The notes: generated from the letters alone by a model not told the origin. DNA of 64,000 nucleotides from an uncultured Paracoccaceae bacterium (GCA_947494675.1 CANLVP010000001.1:1364001-1428000), one strand, 5' to 3'. Shown: positions 1 to 8,925, numbered from the stretch's first letter. Numbers and translations are program-made.

Positions 1-1
1 C

Positions 2-787
2 GCGCTGACGACACGCGGCACTGCGCTCGCCGGTGTGCCGGGGCTACAGGGCATGATCGACCACCACGACGTGCTTTACCGCGACCTGACCGACCCCGTG
101 GCGTTTTTCCGGGGAGAGGTCGACACCGAACTCGCCGATTTCTGGCCCTATGTCTTTGGTGCTGGTGGCGCGACCGATCCGGCGGTCACCGACCGCTACA
201 GCCGCCTGATGGCCGAAAGCCAAGCTCTCGTCGCCGCCGATACGATTGCCGCCGTCAATTGGGCGAAAACCCAGCACGTGATGGATTTGGGCGGCGGCAC
301 GGGCGCTTTCCTGACCGCCTTAGGTGAGGCTGAAATCAAGCCGCAGCTGACGCTCTTTGACCTGCCCGCCGTTGTGCCCGGTGCGACGGCACGTTTTGCC
401 GATGCCGGGCTGACAGATCGCGCGACGATTGTGCCGGGATCCTTCCGCGATGACCCGCTGCCCCACGGCGCTGATACGATCACGCTGGTGCGGGTTCTTT
501 ACGATCACGCCGATGATACCGTGCTGGCCTTGCTGAAATCCGCCCATGACGCGCTGCCACCCGGCGGGCGATTGGTGGTCTCAGAGCCGATGACGGGCGG
601 GGCCAAACCGCACCGGGCTGGCGACGCCTATTTCGCGCTTTATTGCATGGCGATGCGCACGGGACGGGCGCGGTCTGCAGGCGAAATCACAGCCCTTATG
701 CAGGCCGCTGGCTTTACCCAGATCAAGGCCCTACGCGCGCGCCGTCCCTTCGTCACCTCGGTGGTCACAGGTGTCAAGTCAGGTTGA
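2..787 (+). CDS. crtF: Hydroxyneurosporene O-methyltransferase CrtF (5'-truncated by window edge)
   Basis: S-adenosylmethionine-dependent O-methyltransferase that methylates the tertiary hydroxyl of demethylspheroidene-type carotenoids, the last step toward spheroidene/spheroidenone. The frame is open from base 2, so the N-terminal part lies upstream. A glycine-rich SAM motif (MDLGGGTGAFLTA) is visible, followed by a second conserved block (GGRLVVSEPM) late in the protein. Its position directly before bchC on the same strand matches the crtEF-bchC arrangement of purple bacteria. The stop codon lies inside the first of three PpsR-type palindromes. The family is secure from the motif and context; the full length cannot be judged. 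Confidence 0.9.
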   Translation, partial: ALTTRGTALAGVPGLQGMIDHHDVLYRDLTDPVAFFRGEVDTELADFWPYVFGAGGATDPAVTDRYSRLMAESQALVAADTIAAVNWAKTQHVMDLGGGTGAFLTALGEAEIKPQLTLFDLPAVVPGATARFADAGLTDRATIVPGSFRDDPLPHGADTITLVRVLYDHADDTVLALLKSAHDALPPGGRLVVSEPMTGGAKPHRAGDAYFALYCMAMRTGRARSAGEITALMQAAGFTQIKALRARRPFVTSVVTGVKSG

Positions 788-789
788 CA
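772..789. promoter_or_regulatory. PpsR/CrtJ-type palindrome 1 (TGT-N12-ACA)
   Basis: Perfect TGT-N12-ACA spacing, overlapping the crtF stop codon. It is separated by 7 bases from the next identical-type site. PpsR/CrtJ represses bch and crt promoters under oxygen through this motif. It is the outermost of three and lies upstream of the likely -35 element. Confidence 0.65.
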
Positions 790-796
790 CATTTGC

Positions 797-814
797 TGTC
801 CAAAAGAATTGACA
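797..814. promoter_or_regulatory. PpsR/CrtJ-type palindrome 2, overlapping the bchC -35 element
   Basis: TGT-N12-ACA whose right arm overlaps a perfect TTGACA at 809-814. A -10-like TAGACT follows 16 bases later at 831-836. The 8-base gap to the next palindrome matches the tandem arrangement known at the Rhodobacter capsulatus bchC promoter. Confidence 0.8.
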
Positions 815-836
815 TAACGATCTGTAACTTTAGACT
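809..836 (+). promoter_or_regulatory. Predicted sigma70-type bchC promoter
   Basis: The -35 TTGACA (809-814) and -10 TAGACT (831-836) are separated by 16 bases. Each hexamer is embedded in a PpsR palindrome, so repressor and polymerase would compete. It should drive bchCXYZ and, by read-through, the puf genes. Confidence 0.65.
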
Positions 837-840
837 GACA
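823..840. promoter_or_regulatory. PpsR/CrtJ-type palindrome 3, covering the bchC -10
   Basis: TGT-N12-ACA with the right end TAGACTGACA. The same ten bases occur in a palindrome before bchG on the other strand (15065-15082). It contains the likely -10 hexamer. Confidence 0.8.
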
Positions 841-898
841 CTGGACAGATTGTCGCACTTCAGCCGCGTCAACCTGAGGGAGAAAGCGGGGAAATACC

Positions 899-1837
899 TT
901 GATAACAAAGGCCGTCATTCTGAACGCACCGGGTGAACTGGGTGTCGAATCGGTGACCCTGACCGCGCCAGCGCGCGGCGATATTGTTGTCCGGGTTCGC
1001 CACTCCGGTATTTCCACAGGCACCGAAAAACTGTTCTGGACCGGTGAGATGCCGCCGTTCCCCGGCATGGGCTACCCTCTGATCCCCGGCTACGAGGCCG
1101 CAGGCGAAGTGGTCGAAGCTGGCCCCGACAGCGGTTTCCGCGTGGGCGAACATGTCTTTGTCCCCGGTGCCAATTGCTACGACGGTGCCTTTGGCCTTTT
1201 TGGGGCCGCGTCGCACACCATCGTGACCCCCGCATCTCGTGTCACCCGCATCGACCGGGGCCTTGGCGCCTCCGGCGCACTGCTGGCGCTGGCCGCGACC
1301 GCGCGTCATGCGATGGCGGGTCCGGGCAAGGCCGTGCCGGACCTGATCATCGGCCACGGTGTTCTGGGCCGTCTCTTGGCGCGTCTGACCCTCGCCTCTG
1401 GTGCGCCCGCGCCCACGGTCTGGGAAATTGATCCGGCCCGTATGGATGGCGCGACGGGTTATGAAGTGACCACCCCCGAAGCCGACGAACGCCGCGACTA
1501 CGCCAATATCTACGACGCCTCTGGCCGCGCCGATCTGCTGAATGACCTTGTCGGTCGCCTCGCCCGTGGCGGCGAGATTGTGCTCGCAGGGTTCTACACC
1601 CAGCCGCTGCAATTCGCCTTCCCGCCCGCCTTTATGAAAGAGGCGCGGCTGCGCGTCTCTGCCGAATGGCAGCCCGACGACATGACCGCCACCAAGGCGC
1701 TCGTGGAAAGTGGCGTGCTGCGGCTGGACGATCTGATCTCTGAAACACGGCCCGCTGCGGATGCGGCGGCGGCCTATACCACGGCCTTTACCGATCCGAA
1801 CTGCCTGAAAATGATCCTGAATTGGAGCGATCTATGA
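899..1837 (+). CDS. bchC: Bacteriochlorophyllide a dehydrogenase BchC
   Basis: Oxidises the 3-hydroxyethyl group of the bacteriochlorophyllide intermediate to the 3-acetyl group of bacteriochlorophyll a. The 312-residue protein is a medium-chain dehydrogenase/reductase type: an N-terminal GroES-like half containing [12 protein letters not shown] and [11 protein letters not shown], then a Rossmann half with [13 protein letters not shown]. The start is a TTG at 899 preceded by a GGGGA ribosome site at about 886-890; no ATG fits the conserved N-terminus. Transcription should start at the PpsR-flanked promoter just upstream. The 3' end overlaps bchX by four bases (ATGA), indicating translational coupling. 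Confidence 0.92.
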   Translation: MITKAVILNAPGELGVESVTLTAPARGDIVVRVRHSGISTGTEKLFWTGEMPPFPGMGYPLIPGYEAAGEVVEAGPDSGFRVGEHVFVPGANCYDGAFGLFGAASHTIVTPASRVTRIDRGLGASGALLALAATARHAMAGPGKAVPDLIIGHGVLGRLLARLTLASGAPAPTVWEIDPARMDGATGYEVTTPEADERRDYANIYDASGRADLLNDLVGRLARGGEIVLAGFYTQPLQFAFPPAFMKEARLRVSAEWQPDDMTATKALVESGVLRLDDLISETRPAADAAAAYTTAFTDPNCLKMILNWSDL

Positions 1838-2835
1838 AAGACGAAATCCCGAACCTGAAGGATTACGACAAGACGCTCCGGGATGAGGCGGCAGAACCCT
1901 CGCTTGAGGTGCCGCAGGGCGAGCCCACCTCCAAAACCCAGATCATCGCGATCTATGGCAAGGGCGGCATCGGCAAATCGTTCACGCTGGCCAACCTCAG
2001 CCACATGATGGCCGAAATGGGCAAGCGCGTGCTGTTGATCGGCTGCGATCCGAAATCCGACACCACCAGCCTGCTCTTTGGCGGCAAGGCCTGCCCCACG
2101 ATCATCGAAACCTCCGCCAAAAAGAAACTCGCAGGCGAAGAAGTCGCGATTGGCGACGTCTGCTTTAAGCGCGGCGGTGTCTTCGCGATGGAACTTGGCG
2201 GGCCAGAGGTCGGCCGTGGTTGCGGTGGGCGTGGCATCATCCACGGGTTCGAACTCCTCGAAAAGCTCGGCTTTCATGACTGGGACTTTGACTATGTCCT
2301 GCTCGATTTCCTCGGTGACGTGGTCTGCGGCGGCTTTGGCCTGCCAATTGCCCGTGACATGGCGCAAAAGGTGATCCTCGTTGGCTCAAATGACCTGCAA
2401 TCGCTCTATGTGGCTAACAATGTTTGCTCGGCCGTCGAATACTTCCGCAAGCTCGGTGGGAATGTGGGTGTGGCTGGGCTCGTCATCAATAAAGATGACG
2501 GAACTGGGGAGGCGCAGGCCTTTGCCGAGGCCGTCGACATTCCGATCCTCGCCGCCATACCCCAAGACGACGACCTGCGCAAAAAATCCGCCAACTACCA
2601 AATCGTAGGCACCTCAGAAAGCCAATGGGGCGCGATGTTCGCAGGTCTGGCAGAGGCCGTCGCAGGCGCACCCCCCGTGCAGCCCGCACCCTTGGATCAG
2701 GACGGTTTGCTGGCGCTCTTTGATGCCGAGGACACCGGCGCGAACTTTGTGCTGACCCCCGCCACTGACACCGACATGCGCGGCAAAAACGCCAAGCCCA
2801 AGGAAAGCCTTGAGGTGATCTATGACGACGCATGA
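1834..2835 (+). CDS. bchX: Chlorophyllide a reductase iron protein BchX
   Basis: ATP-dependent NifH-like iron protein that feeds electrons to BchYZ for reduction of ring B of chlorophyllide a. With the ATG at 1834 (overlapping the bchC stop) the protein has 333 residues. The P-loop GKGGIGKS lies at residues 42-49. Two cysteines that should bridge a [4Fe-4S] cluster between two subunits are Cys130 (GRGCGGRG) and Cys165 (DVVCGGFG). The in-frame start 12 bases earlier is less likely because the ATGA coupling is typical of this operon. It is followed by a small coupled ORF rather than directly by bchY. Confidence 0.95.
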   Translation: MKDEIPNLKDYDKTLRDEAAEPSLEVPQGEPTSKTQIIAIYGKGGIGKSFTLANLSHMMAEMGKRVLLIGCDPKSDTTSLLFGGKACPTIIETSAKKKLAGEEVAIGDVCFKRGGVFAMELGGPEVGRGCGGRGIIHGFELLEKLGFHDWDFDYVLLDFLGDVVCGGFGLPIARDMAQKVILVGSNDLQSLYVANNVCSAVEYFRKLGGNVGVAGLVINKDDGTGEAQAFAEAVDIPILAAIPQDDDLRKKSANYQIVGTSESQWGAMFAGLAEAVAGAPPVQPAPLDQDGLLALFDAEDTGANFVLTPATDTDMRGKNAKPKESLEVIYDDA

Positions 2836-2971
2836 TCGCATCAAACGGGCCATCAGCGATGCCAAGGTACTGCAGGACGAAGCGGTCGACATCAAAAAGG
2901 TCCTGACGGATTTCGTGGATGAGGTGAAAGCAGGGAAGTCGCCCGCACCCGCGCCAAAGGATCCGTCATGA
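2822..2971 (+). CDS. 49-residue ORF coupled between bchX and bchY
   Basis: Not recognised as a known family. The ORF begins 14 bases inside the end of bchX with an ATG at 2822, preceded by GAGG (2812-2815) at a spacing of six bases. It ends with TGA overlapping the bchY ATG (ATGA at 2968-2971), so it bridges the bchX-bchY gap exactly. The predicted protein starts [10 protein letters not shown], continues as a charged, probably helical segment rich in Asp, Lys and Val, and ends in a Pro/Ala tail ([10 protein letters not shown]). It has no membrane segment and no cysteine. It could be a small partner of chlorophyllide reductase, or a spacer ORF that keeps ribosomes moving into bchY. The open frame and start/stop overlaps are seen directly; function is unknown. 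Confidence 0.6.
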   Translation: MTTHDRIKRAISDAKVLQDEAVDIKKVLTDFVDEVKAGKSPAPAPKDPS

Positions 2972-4566
2972 CTGGTCAACCCCCACAGCGCGAAGGCTTT
3001 GAGGTCGGCTATGACGCCGCTGGTGAGGTTGAAGTGATCCGCGGTGCCGAACGCCCCGCCGCTGATATGACCGCGACCGAGGCCACCGCGCTGGAAGGCG
3101 GATGCACCGCCGGTGCCGCCACGATGGAAGCTGCCGCCCGTGCCGCTGGCAAATCCGACATCCTTGACCAATACGCCGCCGACTACCCCCAAGGCCCCCA
3201 CGATCAACCGCAGTCTATGTGCCCCGCATTTGGGTCGCTGCGCGTCGGTCTGCGGATGAAACGCGTAGCCACCGTGCTCTCCGGTTCAGCCTGCTGCGTC
3301 TACGGCCTGACTTTCGTGTCACACTTCTACGGCGCGCGCCGCTCTGTCGGCTATGTGCCGTTCAATTCTGAAACGCTGGTCACCGGCAAACTGTTCGAGG
3401 ATATCCGCGAAAGCGTCCACGACATGGCCGACCCCGACCGCTATGACGCCATCGTCGTCACCAACCTCTGCGTGCCAACCGCATCCGGCGTGCCGCTGCG
3501 CTTGCTGCCCAAGGAAATCAACGGCGTCCGCATCGTCGGTATCGACGTCCCCGGATTTGGCATACCTACCCACGCCGAGGCCAAGGATGTCCTCGCCGGT
3601 GCCATGCTCGCCTATGCAAGGGAAGAGGCCGCCGCTGGCCCCGTCGCACGCCCCGTGTCCGCCAAGGACGACCGCCCTGCCGTCGCGCTGATGGGAGAGA
3701 TGTTCCCCGCCGACCCGATGATGATTGGTGCGATGTTGGGGCCGATGGGCCTTGCCGCCGGACCCGTGGTGCCGACCCGCGAATGGCGCGAACTTTATGC
3801 CGCTCTCGATTGCGGCGTCGCCGCTGCAATCCACCCGTTCTACACCGCCTCGGTGCGCGAATTTCAGGCCGCTGGCCGCAAGGTCGTGGGCTCTGCCCCC
3901 GTCGGCTATGACGGCACTGCTGCATGGCTCGCCGCCATTGGTGACGCCTACAACGTCGCCCCTGACCAGATCGCTGCGGCGCAAAACGCCTTCCTGCCCG
4001 CGATCCAGGGCGCATTGGCCGGGTCCAAGATCGACGGCACCATCACGCTGTCAGGCTACGAAGGCTCCGAACTCCTCGTCGCGCGCCTGCTGATCGAAAG
4101 CGGCGCAACCGTGCCTTACGTCGGCACCGCCTGCCCGAAAACACCATGGTCCGCAGACGATGCTGCATGGCTTGAAGCCAAGGGTGTGAAGGTCAAATTT
4201 CGCGCCAGTCTTGAGGATGATCTCTCCGCCATGGAAGGCGTCAAACCCGACCTCGCCATCGGCACCACACCCGTGGTCCAGCGCGGCAAGGAACTCGGCA
4301 TCCCGTCGCTCTATTTCACCAACCTGATCTCGGCCCGTCCGCTGATGGGCCCCGCCGGGGCAGGTAGCCTGCAACAGGTGGTGAATGCCGCGATCAACGG
4401 GGCCGAGAAAATGGGCAAGATGAAGGCCTTCTTCGAAGGCGTTGGCCACGACGATACCGCCGGTGTCTGGGAAAGCGCGCCCAACCTGCGCCCCGACTTC
4501 CGCGCCCAGCACCAGAAGAAGCTGGACAAACAAAAGAGGGCCGCAGAAGCGGCGGCAATGATATGA
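2968..4566 (+). CDS. bchY: Chlorophyllide a reductase subunit BchY
   Basis: NifD-like subunit that, with BchZ, binds chlorophyllide a and reduces the C7-C8 bond. It has 532 residues. Candidate cluster ligands are the cysteine in QSMCPAFGS (Cys85) and the pair in SGSACCVYG (Cys109/110), in the region where nitrogenase-like proteins bind their bridging cluster. The C-terminal half carries the expected Rossmann-like segments, ending in an Ala/Lys-rich tail. The start follows an AAGGAT ribosome site at 2957-2962 and overlaps the stop of the preceding 49-codon ORF. It is separated from bchZ by a 76-base spacer containing two palindromes. Confidence 0.95.
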   Translation: MTGQPPQREGFEVGYDAAGEVEVIRGAERPAADMTATEATALEGGCTAGAATMEAAARAAGKSDILDQYAADYPQGPHDQPQSMCPAFGSLRVGLRMKRVATVLSGSACCVYGLTFVSHFYGARRSVGYVPFNSETLVTGKLFEDIRESVHDMADPDRYDAIVVTNLCVPTASGVPLRLLPKEINGVRIVGIDVPGFGIPTHAEAKDVLAGAMLAYAREEAAAGPVARPVSAKDDRPAVALMGEMFPADPMMIGAMLGPMGLAAGPVVPTREWRELYAALDCGVAAAIHPFYTASVREFQAAGRKVVGSAPVGYDGTAAWLAAIGDAYNVAPDQIAAAQNAFLPAIQGALAGSKIDGTITLSGYEGSELLVARLLIESGATVPYVGTACPKTPWSADDAAWLEAKGVKVKFRASLEDDLSAMEGVKPDLAIGTTPVVQRGKELGIPSLYFTNLISARPLMGPAGAGSLQQVVNAAINGAEKMGKMKAFFEGVGHDDTAGVWESAPNLRPDFRAQHQKKLDKQKRAAEAAAMI

Positions 4567-4569
4567 CCC

Positions 4570-4590
4570 CGAATATTCGTCGAATATTCG
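4570..4590. repeat. Palindromic repeat in the bchY-bchZ spacer (copy A)
   Basis: The octamer GAATATTC, itself palindromic, occurs twice (4571-4578 and 4582-4589) separated by GTC, with a C and a G outside. The unit can fold as a hairpin or be read as a tandem repeat. It lies just after the bchY stop codon. Confidence 0.6.
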
Positions 4591-4598
4591 CCACCCCC

Positions 4599-4617
4599 AA
4601 ATCTTCGACGAAGATTT
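4599..4617. repeat. Palindromic repeat in the bchY-bchZ spacer (copy B)
   Basis: Hairpin-forming palindrome with arms AAATCTTCG and CGAAGATTT around a single A. It has the same layout as copy A nine bases upstream, with TTCGTCGAA/TTCGACGAA cores. No poly-T follows, so it is more likely an mRNA-processing or stabilising element than a terminator. Confidence 0.55.
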
Positions 4618-4642
4618 ACCCCCGCCAGTCGGAGGGTGCGCT

Positions 4643-6103
4643 ATGCTGATCACCGATCACGACCGTGCGGGCGGATATTGGGGGGCGGTCTATGCCTTCT
4701 GCGCCGTCAAAGGCCTGCAAGTGGTAATCGACGGCCCCGTCGGCTGCGAAAACCTGCCCGTGACATCCGTCTTGCACTATACCGACGGATTGCCCCCGCA
4801 TGAGCTGCCCATTGTCGTCACTGGCCTCGGCGAAACCGAGATGGGCGAAGGCACCGAAGAGGCGATGAAACGCGCGTGGAACGTGCTTGATCCCGCCTTG
4901 CCTGCCGTGGTCGTCACCGGCTCCATCGCTGAGATGATCGGCGGCGGCGTGACCCCGCAAGGCACAAACATCCAGCGCTTCCTGCCGCGCACCATTGATG
5001 AGGATCAATGGGAATGCGCCGACCGCGCGATGACGTGGATCTTCACCGAATTTGGCATGACCAAGGGCCGTATGCCGCCCGAGAAGAAACGCGAAGAGGG
5101 TGCCGCCCCCCGCGTCAATATTCTTGGGCCGATGTATGGCACCTTCAACATGCCCTCCGACCTTGCCGAAATCCGCCGTCTGGTTGAGGGCATCGGGGCA
5201 GAGGTGAACATGGTCATGCCGCTGGGTGCCCATCTGGCCGAAATGCGCAATCTGGTGAACGCTGACGTCAACATCTGCATGTATCGCGAATTTGGCCGCG
5301 GCCTCGCCGAATGCCTTGGCAAACCCTACCTGCAGGCCCCCTTTGGCATCGACAGCACCACGAAATTCTTACGCAAGCTGGGTGAGCTGACGGGCCTCGA
5401 CCCCGAACCCTTTATCGAGCGCGAAAAGCACTCGACCATCAAACCCGTCTGGGATCTCTGGCGGTCGGTCACGCAGGATTTCTTTGCCACCGCTGAATTC
5501 GGCATCGTGGCGAATGAAACCTACGCCCGTGGCATCCGCCATTACCTAGAGGGCGATCTGGGCTTTCCTTGCGCCTTTGCCGTTGCGCGCTGTCGCGGGG
5601 CCAAGACCAATAACGACGAAGTGCGCCAGTTGGTGCACACCAAAAAACCGCTCGTGCTGATGGGGTCGATCAACGAAAAGATGTATCTGGCGGAAACCAA
5701 GGCGGGCCACGGACCCAGCCCCAGTTTCATCCCCGCCAGCTTTCCCGGTGCCGCCATCAGGCGCGCCACAGGCACGCCGTTCATGGGCTACGCCGGGGCG
5801 ACTTACGTTCTGCAAGAGGTCTGCAATGGCCTTTTCGACAGCCTCTTTCACATTCTGCCGCTGGCCACCGACATGGATGCCACCGACGCCACGCTCACGC
5901 CCCTGCGGCGCGACATGCCGTGGGACGCAGATGCCCAAGCCAAACTGGATGAGATCGTGGCAACACACCCGATCCTCACCCGTATTTCAGCAGCGAAAAC
6001 GCTGCGGGACGCCGCTGAACGCGCGGCCCTCGACGCCGGTTCTGACCGGGTCGCCCTTGCGACCGTCGAGACACTTCAATCATCATCGGGAGGACAGAAA
6101 TGA
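4643..6103 (+). CDS. bchZ: Chlorophyllide a reductase subunit BchZ
   Basis: NifK-like partner of BchY in the ATP-dependent reduction of chlorophyllide a. It has 486 residues beginning [17 protein letters not shown] conserved cluster-binding cysteine is at residue 35 (GPVGCENLP). The ribosome site GGAGG lies just before the ATG. The stop overlaps the pufQ start (ATGA at 6100-6103), linking bacteriochlorophyll synthesis directly to the puf operon. In related bacteria a puf promoter lies inside the 3' part of bchZ; I could not pick one out here with confidence. Confidence 0.95.
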   Translation: MLITDHDRAGGYWGAVYAFCAVKGLQVVIDGPVGCENLPVTSVLHYTDGLPPHELPIVVTGLGETEMGEGTEEAMKRAWNVLDPALPAVVVTGSIAEMIGGGVTPQGTNIQRFLPRTIDEDQWECADRAMTWIFTEFGMTKGRMPPEKKREEGAAPRVNILGPMYGTFNMPSDLAEIRRLVEGIGAEVNMVMPLGAHLAEMRNLVNADVNICMYREFGRGLAECLGKPYLQAPFGIDSTTKFLRKLGELTGLDPEPFIEREKHSTIKPVWDLWRSVTQDFFATAEFGIVANETYARGIRHYLEGDLGFPCAFAVARCRGAKTNNDEVRQLVHTKKPLVLMGSINEKMYLAETKAGHGPSPSFIPASFPGAAIRRATGTPFMGYAGATYVLQEVCNGLFDSLFHILPLATDMDATDATLTPLRRDMPWDADAQAKLDEIVATHPILTRISAAKTLRDAAERAALDAGSDRVALATVETLQSSSGGQK

Positions 6104-6324
6104 CAGATTTCACCAGCGACGTAAGCGTGCCACGCACACGCACCGCACCGCCCAAACGCGAATATTATGTCTACTTCGCCGTCATCTTTCTGGCGACCTT
6201 GCCGCTGGCCATCCTGACATGGGCGCTCACCGCCGCACGTCAGATGAAATTGCCGCCCAAAGGCCCCTTTGCCAAGGCCTGGACACAGGCCCGCATCATC
6301 ACGCCGCAGATCTTCAGTGCTTGA
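6100..6324 (+). CDS. pufQ: PufQ, bacteriochlorophyll delivery/assembly protein
   Basis: Small membrane protein of 74 residues, the same length as Rhodobacter PufQ, with one hydrophobic segment (about residues 23-45: [20 protein letters not shown]). PufQ is associated with bacteriochlorophyll supply to the forming light-harvesting and reaction-centre complexes. The start overlaps the bchZ stop and is preceded by GGGAGGA. Its presence, together with pufX, gives this puf operon the Rhodobacter-type layout. Confidence 0.88.
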   Translation: MTDFTSDVSVPRTRTAPPKREYYVYFAVIFLATLPLAILTWALTAARQMKLPPKGPFAKAWTQARIITPQIFSA

Positions 6325-6372
6325 TCTGACGGCCCAACTATTCGCCCCGCTTTCGGGTGAGGTGGATCAGGG

Positions 6373-6418
6373 CAGGGGGCTCGCCCCTGTCGTTACCCGG
6401 CCGCAGGGGTTCTGCGGC
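6373..6418 (+). other. Two consecutive hairpins in the pufQ-pufB leader
   Basis: Stem CAGGGG/CCCCTG (6373-6378 with 6384-6389) is followed by a seven-base stem GCCGCAG/CTGCGGC (6400-6406 with 6412-6418). They precede pufB by about 25 bases. In Rhodobacter such structures protect the 5' ends of processed pufBA mRNA. Here this role is inferred from position only. Confidence 0.55.
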
Positions 6419-6443
6419 GTCAGTTCATATTTGGAGACAAACA

Positions 6444-6602
6444 ATGGCTGATAGAAGTGACCTGTCCTTTACAGGTCTGTCGGACGAGCAGGCGCAGGAA
6501 TTGCACTCAGTCTACATGAGCGGTCTGTGGATCTTCACGATCATCGCAGTCGTCGCCCATATTCTGACGTACATCCAACTGCCCTGGTTCAAAGGCTGGT
6601 AA
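6444..6602 (+). CDS. pufB: Light-harvesting LH1 beta polypeptide
   Basis: 52-residue antenna apoprotein. The N-terminus [12 protein letters not shown] and the segment [16 protein letters not shown] are close to the Rhodobacter LH1 beta sequence. The histidine in VVAHILTYI is the axial ligand to the central magnesium of bacteriochlorophyll. One membrane helix runs through about residues 25-45, ending at LPWFKGW. The ribosome site GGAG (6433-6436) lies eight bases before the ATG. Confidence 0.95.
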   Translation: MADRSDLSFTGLSDEQAQELHSVYMSGLWIFTIIAVVAHILTYIQLPWFKGW

Positions 6603-6617
6603 GAGGGAGCACGACAC

Positions 6618-6773
6618 ATGGCACAGTTCTACAAGATCTGGCTGATCTTCGACCCCCGTCGCGTTTTCGTGGCGCAGGGTGTGTTCCTTTTCCTGCTTGC
6701 AGCGATGATTCACCTCGTCCTGCTCAGCAATGAAGGCACCAACTGGTTCCAACTCGCCTTTGCGGCGCAGTAG
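6618..6773 (+). CDS. pufA: Light-harvesting LH1 alpha polypeptide
   Basis: 51-residue antenna apoprotein starting [18 protein letters not shown], the standard LH1 alpha N-terminus. A single membrane helix contains the bacteriochlorophyll-ligating histidine in [10 protein letters not shown]. The gene follows pufB by 15 bases with its own GAGGGAG ribosome site (6603-6609). It is followed by a very stable hairpin that probably keeps pufBA mRNA more abundant than pufLM. Confidence 0.95.
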   Translation: MAQFYKIWLIFDPRRVFVAQGVFLFLLAAMIHLVLLSNEGTNWFQLAFAAQ

Positions 6774-6798
6774 GACCGGTCGTTCGGCCCCAAACATA

Positions 6799-6826
6799 GC
6801 TATGGGCGGGTTCGCCCGCCCATAGC
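6799..6826 (+). other. Intercistronic puf hairpin (12-bp stem, TTCG loop)
   Basis: Perfect 12-bp stem (6799-6810 with 6815-6826) closed by a TTCG tetraloop, with no poly-T run after it. An equivalent pufA-pufL stem-loop in Rhodobacter capsulatus slows 3'-5' decay of pufBA mRNA and sets the antenna to reaction-centre ratio. The structure is seen directly; its function is carried over from the relative. Confidence 0.85.
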
Positions 6827-6890
6827 AAACCACACGATACGACACGACAGGACGCCACGCGGGGACCCTGTCCATGAATTGGAGAAGAAG

Positions 6891-7721
6891 ATGGCACAGC
6901 TCAGCTTCGAAAGAAAATACCGGGTCCGTGGTGGGACGTTGATCGGTGGCGATATGTTCGACTTTTGGGTCGGGCCCTTTTATGTGGGCTTCTTTGGGGT
7001 CACCACGTTCTTTTTCGCCGTCCTTGGCACCATCCTGATCTTTTACGGCGCCTCTCAGGGGCCAACCTGGAATCCCTGGCTGATCTCAATTGATCCGCCT
7101 GCGCTTGAATATGGCCTTGGTGCCGCACCCCTGCTGGAAGGCGGGCTTTGGCAGATCATCACGATCTGCGCGATTGGTGCCTTTTGCAGTTGGGCCCTGC
7201 GCGAGGTCGAGATTTGCCGCAAGCTGGGCATCGGCCTGCATGTGCCCTTTGCCTTTAGCGTGGCGATCCTGGCTTATGTGACGCTTGTTGTGATCCGCCC
7301 GGTGCTGCTGGGCGCTTGGGGACACGGCTTTCCCTATGGCATCTTCAGCCACCTCGATTGGGTGAACAACGTCGGATACGCCTACGGCAACTTCCACTAC
7401 AACCCCGCGCATATGGTGGCGATCACCTTCTTCTTTACCACCTGTCTGGCGCTTGCCCTGCACGGCAGCCTCGTGCTGTCCGCAGTGAACCCCGGCAAGG
7501 GGCAAGAGATCAAGTCACCCGACCACGAAGACACCTACTTCCGCGATCTCATCGGCTATTCGATTGGGCCATTGGGCATCCACCGTCTGGGTCTGTTCCT
7601 TGCGCTGAATGCCGGACTATGGAGCGCGATCTGCATCGTGATCTCGGGCACCATCTGGTTCGACGAATGGATCATCTGGTGGGATTGGTACTACGAATTG
7701 CCCTGGTGGGTGGACCTGTAA
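6891..7721 (+). CDS. pufL: Photosynthetic reaction centre L subunit
   Basis: Core membrane subunit of the type II reaction centre, 276 residues with five membrane helices. The bacteriochlorophyll- and iron-binding histidines are at their expected places counting the initiator Met: His154 (FSHLDW), His174 (NPAHMV), His191 (ALHGSL) and His231 (IHRLGL). The ATG at 6891 is chosen over an in-frame ATG at 6879 because GGAGAAGAAG sits directly before it and [15 protein letters not shown] is the family N-terminus. pufM follows after 14 bases. Confidence 0.97.
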   Translation: MAQLSFERKYRVRGGTLIGGDMFDFWVGPFYVGFFGVTTFFFAVLGTILIFYGASQGPTWNPWLISIDPPALEYGLGAAPLLEGGLWQIITICAIGAFCSWALREVEICRKLGIGLHVPFAFSVAILAYVTLVVIRPVLLGAWGHGFPYGIFSHLDWVNNVGYAYGNFHYNPAHMVAITFFFTTCLALALHGSLVLSAVNPGKGQEIKSPDHEDTYFRDLIGYSIGPLGIHRLGLFLALNAGLWSAICIVISGTIWFDEWIIWWDWYYELPWWVDL

Positions 7722-7735
7722 GGAGGACATGAAGA

Positions 7736-8665
7736 ATGGCTGAATATCAAAACATTTTCACCCAGGTTCAGGTCCAGGGACCAGCCGAAATGGGTGTCGA
7801 AGGCGAAGGCGGCGCGGTCATCGACCGCGGCACCTCCACCGGGTTCTCCAAGCTGGCGGGCGTCTTTGGCAATGCACAACTCGGGCCCGTTTATTTGGGT
7901 GCCTTCGGGATGCTGTCGCTGATGGCCGGTGCCGTCTGGTTCCTGATGGTGGGCTTCTCCTTCTGGGAACAGGCCGACTACAACCCGGCGATCTTCATGC
8001 GCGACCTCTTCTGGTTCTCGCTTGATCCACCGTCACCGGGCTACGGGCTGTCGATGCCCCCCATGGATGACGGCGGCTACTTCATGATCGCCAGCTTCTT
8101 TTTGCTGATCTCGGTCATGGCATGGTGGGTCCGCACCTACCTGCGCGCCGAAGCGCTGGGCATGGGCAAACACGTGGCATGGGCGTTCGCCTCCGCCATC
8201 TGGCTGTTCCTCGTGCTGGGCCTCTTCCGCCCAATCCTGATCGGCGACTGGTCAGAGATGGTGCCCTACGGCGTCTTCTCACACCTTGACTGGACCAACC
8301 TCTTTTCGATCACCCACGGCAACCTGTTCTACAACCCCTTCCACGCCCTCAGCATCGCCTTCCTCTATGGCTCGGCCCTGCTGTTTGCGATGCACGGGGC
8401 GACCATTCTGGCGGTCAGCCGTTTTGGCGGCGAACGTGAGATTGAACAGATCGTGGATCGCGGCACCGCCACGGAACGCGCAGCCCTGTTCTGGCGCTGG
8501 ACCATGGGGTTCAACGCCACCATGGAAGGCATCCACCGCTGGGCGTGGTGGTTTGCGGTCCTGACCACCCTGACGGGCGGCATCGGGATCCTGCTGACCG
8601 GAACGGTTGTCGATAACTGGTATGTCTGGGCGCAAGACCACGGTTACGCGCCGCTGGACCGCTGA
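7736..8665 (+). CDS. pufM: Photosynthetic reaction centre M subunit
   Basis: Partner of PufL carrying the other branch of cofactors; 309 residues, usual for the family. Ligands seen are His183 (FSHLDW), His203 (PFHALS), His220 (AMHGAT), Glu235 (GEREIEQ) and His267 (GIHRWA), matching M182, M202, M219, M234 and M266 of Rhodobacter sphaeroides plus one for the start Met. Tyr211 corresponds to the functionally important M210. A strong AGGAGG ribosome site lies at 7721-7726. The next gene is pufX, not a cytochrome pufC. Confidence 0.97.
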   Translation: MAEYQNIFTQVQVQGPAEMGVEGEGGAVIDRGTSTGFSKLAGVFGNAQLGPVYLGAFGMLSLMAGAVWFLMVGFSFWEQADYNPAIFMRDLFWFSLDPPSPGYGLSMPPMDDGGYFMIASFFLLISVMAWWVRTYLRAEALGMGKHVAWAFASAIWLFLVLGLFRPILIGDWSEMVPYGVFSHLDWTNLFSITHGNLFYNPFHALSIAFLYGSALLFAMHGATILAVSRFGGEREIEQIVDRGTATERAALFWRWTMGFNATMEGIHRWAWWFAVLTTLTGGIGILLTGTVVDNWYVWAQDHGYAPLDR

Positions 8666-8681
8666 TGAAAGGATCACAGAA

Positions 8682-8918
8682 ATGAGCGACGATAAGATCA
8701 ATATCCTCGGCCATACCGAACGGTCACGCCTGACAGCGGACATCACCTACCTGATGCTCAAGGGTGCGGGCTATGCCGCGGCCCTGTGCCTCGCGGTCTG
8801 GCTGGTGATCGCGGTGATCGCAGGCATCGGCCGGGCGCTGCCTGCCGAAAGCCGGGACGCGGATGACCCATCACCATGGTCATACCTGTCTGCCCCGGTC
8901 GAAGTGCAGATCGTCTAA
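8682..8918 (+). CDS. pufX: PufX, LH1-ring/quinone-gate protein
   Basis: 78-residue protein beginning MSDDKINILGHTERSRL. A membrane helix of roughly residues 25-50 contains MLKGAGYAAALCLAVW and ends near GIGRALPAES. This matches Rhodobacter PufX in length, in the Lys-Gly-Ala-Gly core and in the Gly-Arg-x-Leu-Pro end of the helix. PufX interrupts the LH1 ring and allows ubiquinone exchange with the reaction centre. It sits 16 bases after pufM with AAAGGA before the ATG at 8682. An in-frame start at 8607 would lie inside pufM and is rejected. Confidence 0.85.
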   Translation: MSDDKINILGHTERSRLTADITYLMLKGAGYAAALCLAVWLVIAVIAGIGRALPAESRDADDPSPWSYLSAPVEVQIV

Positions 8919-8925
8919 CCCCATT

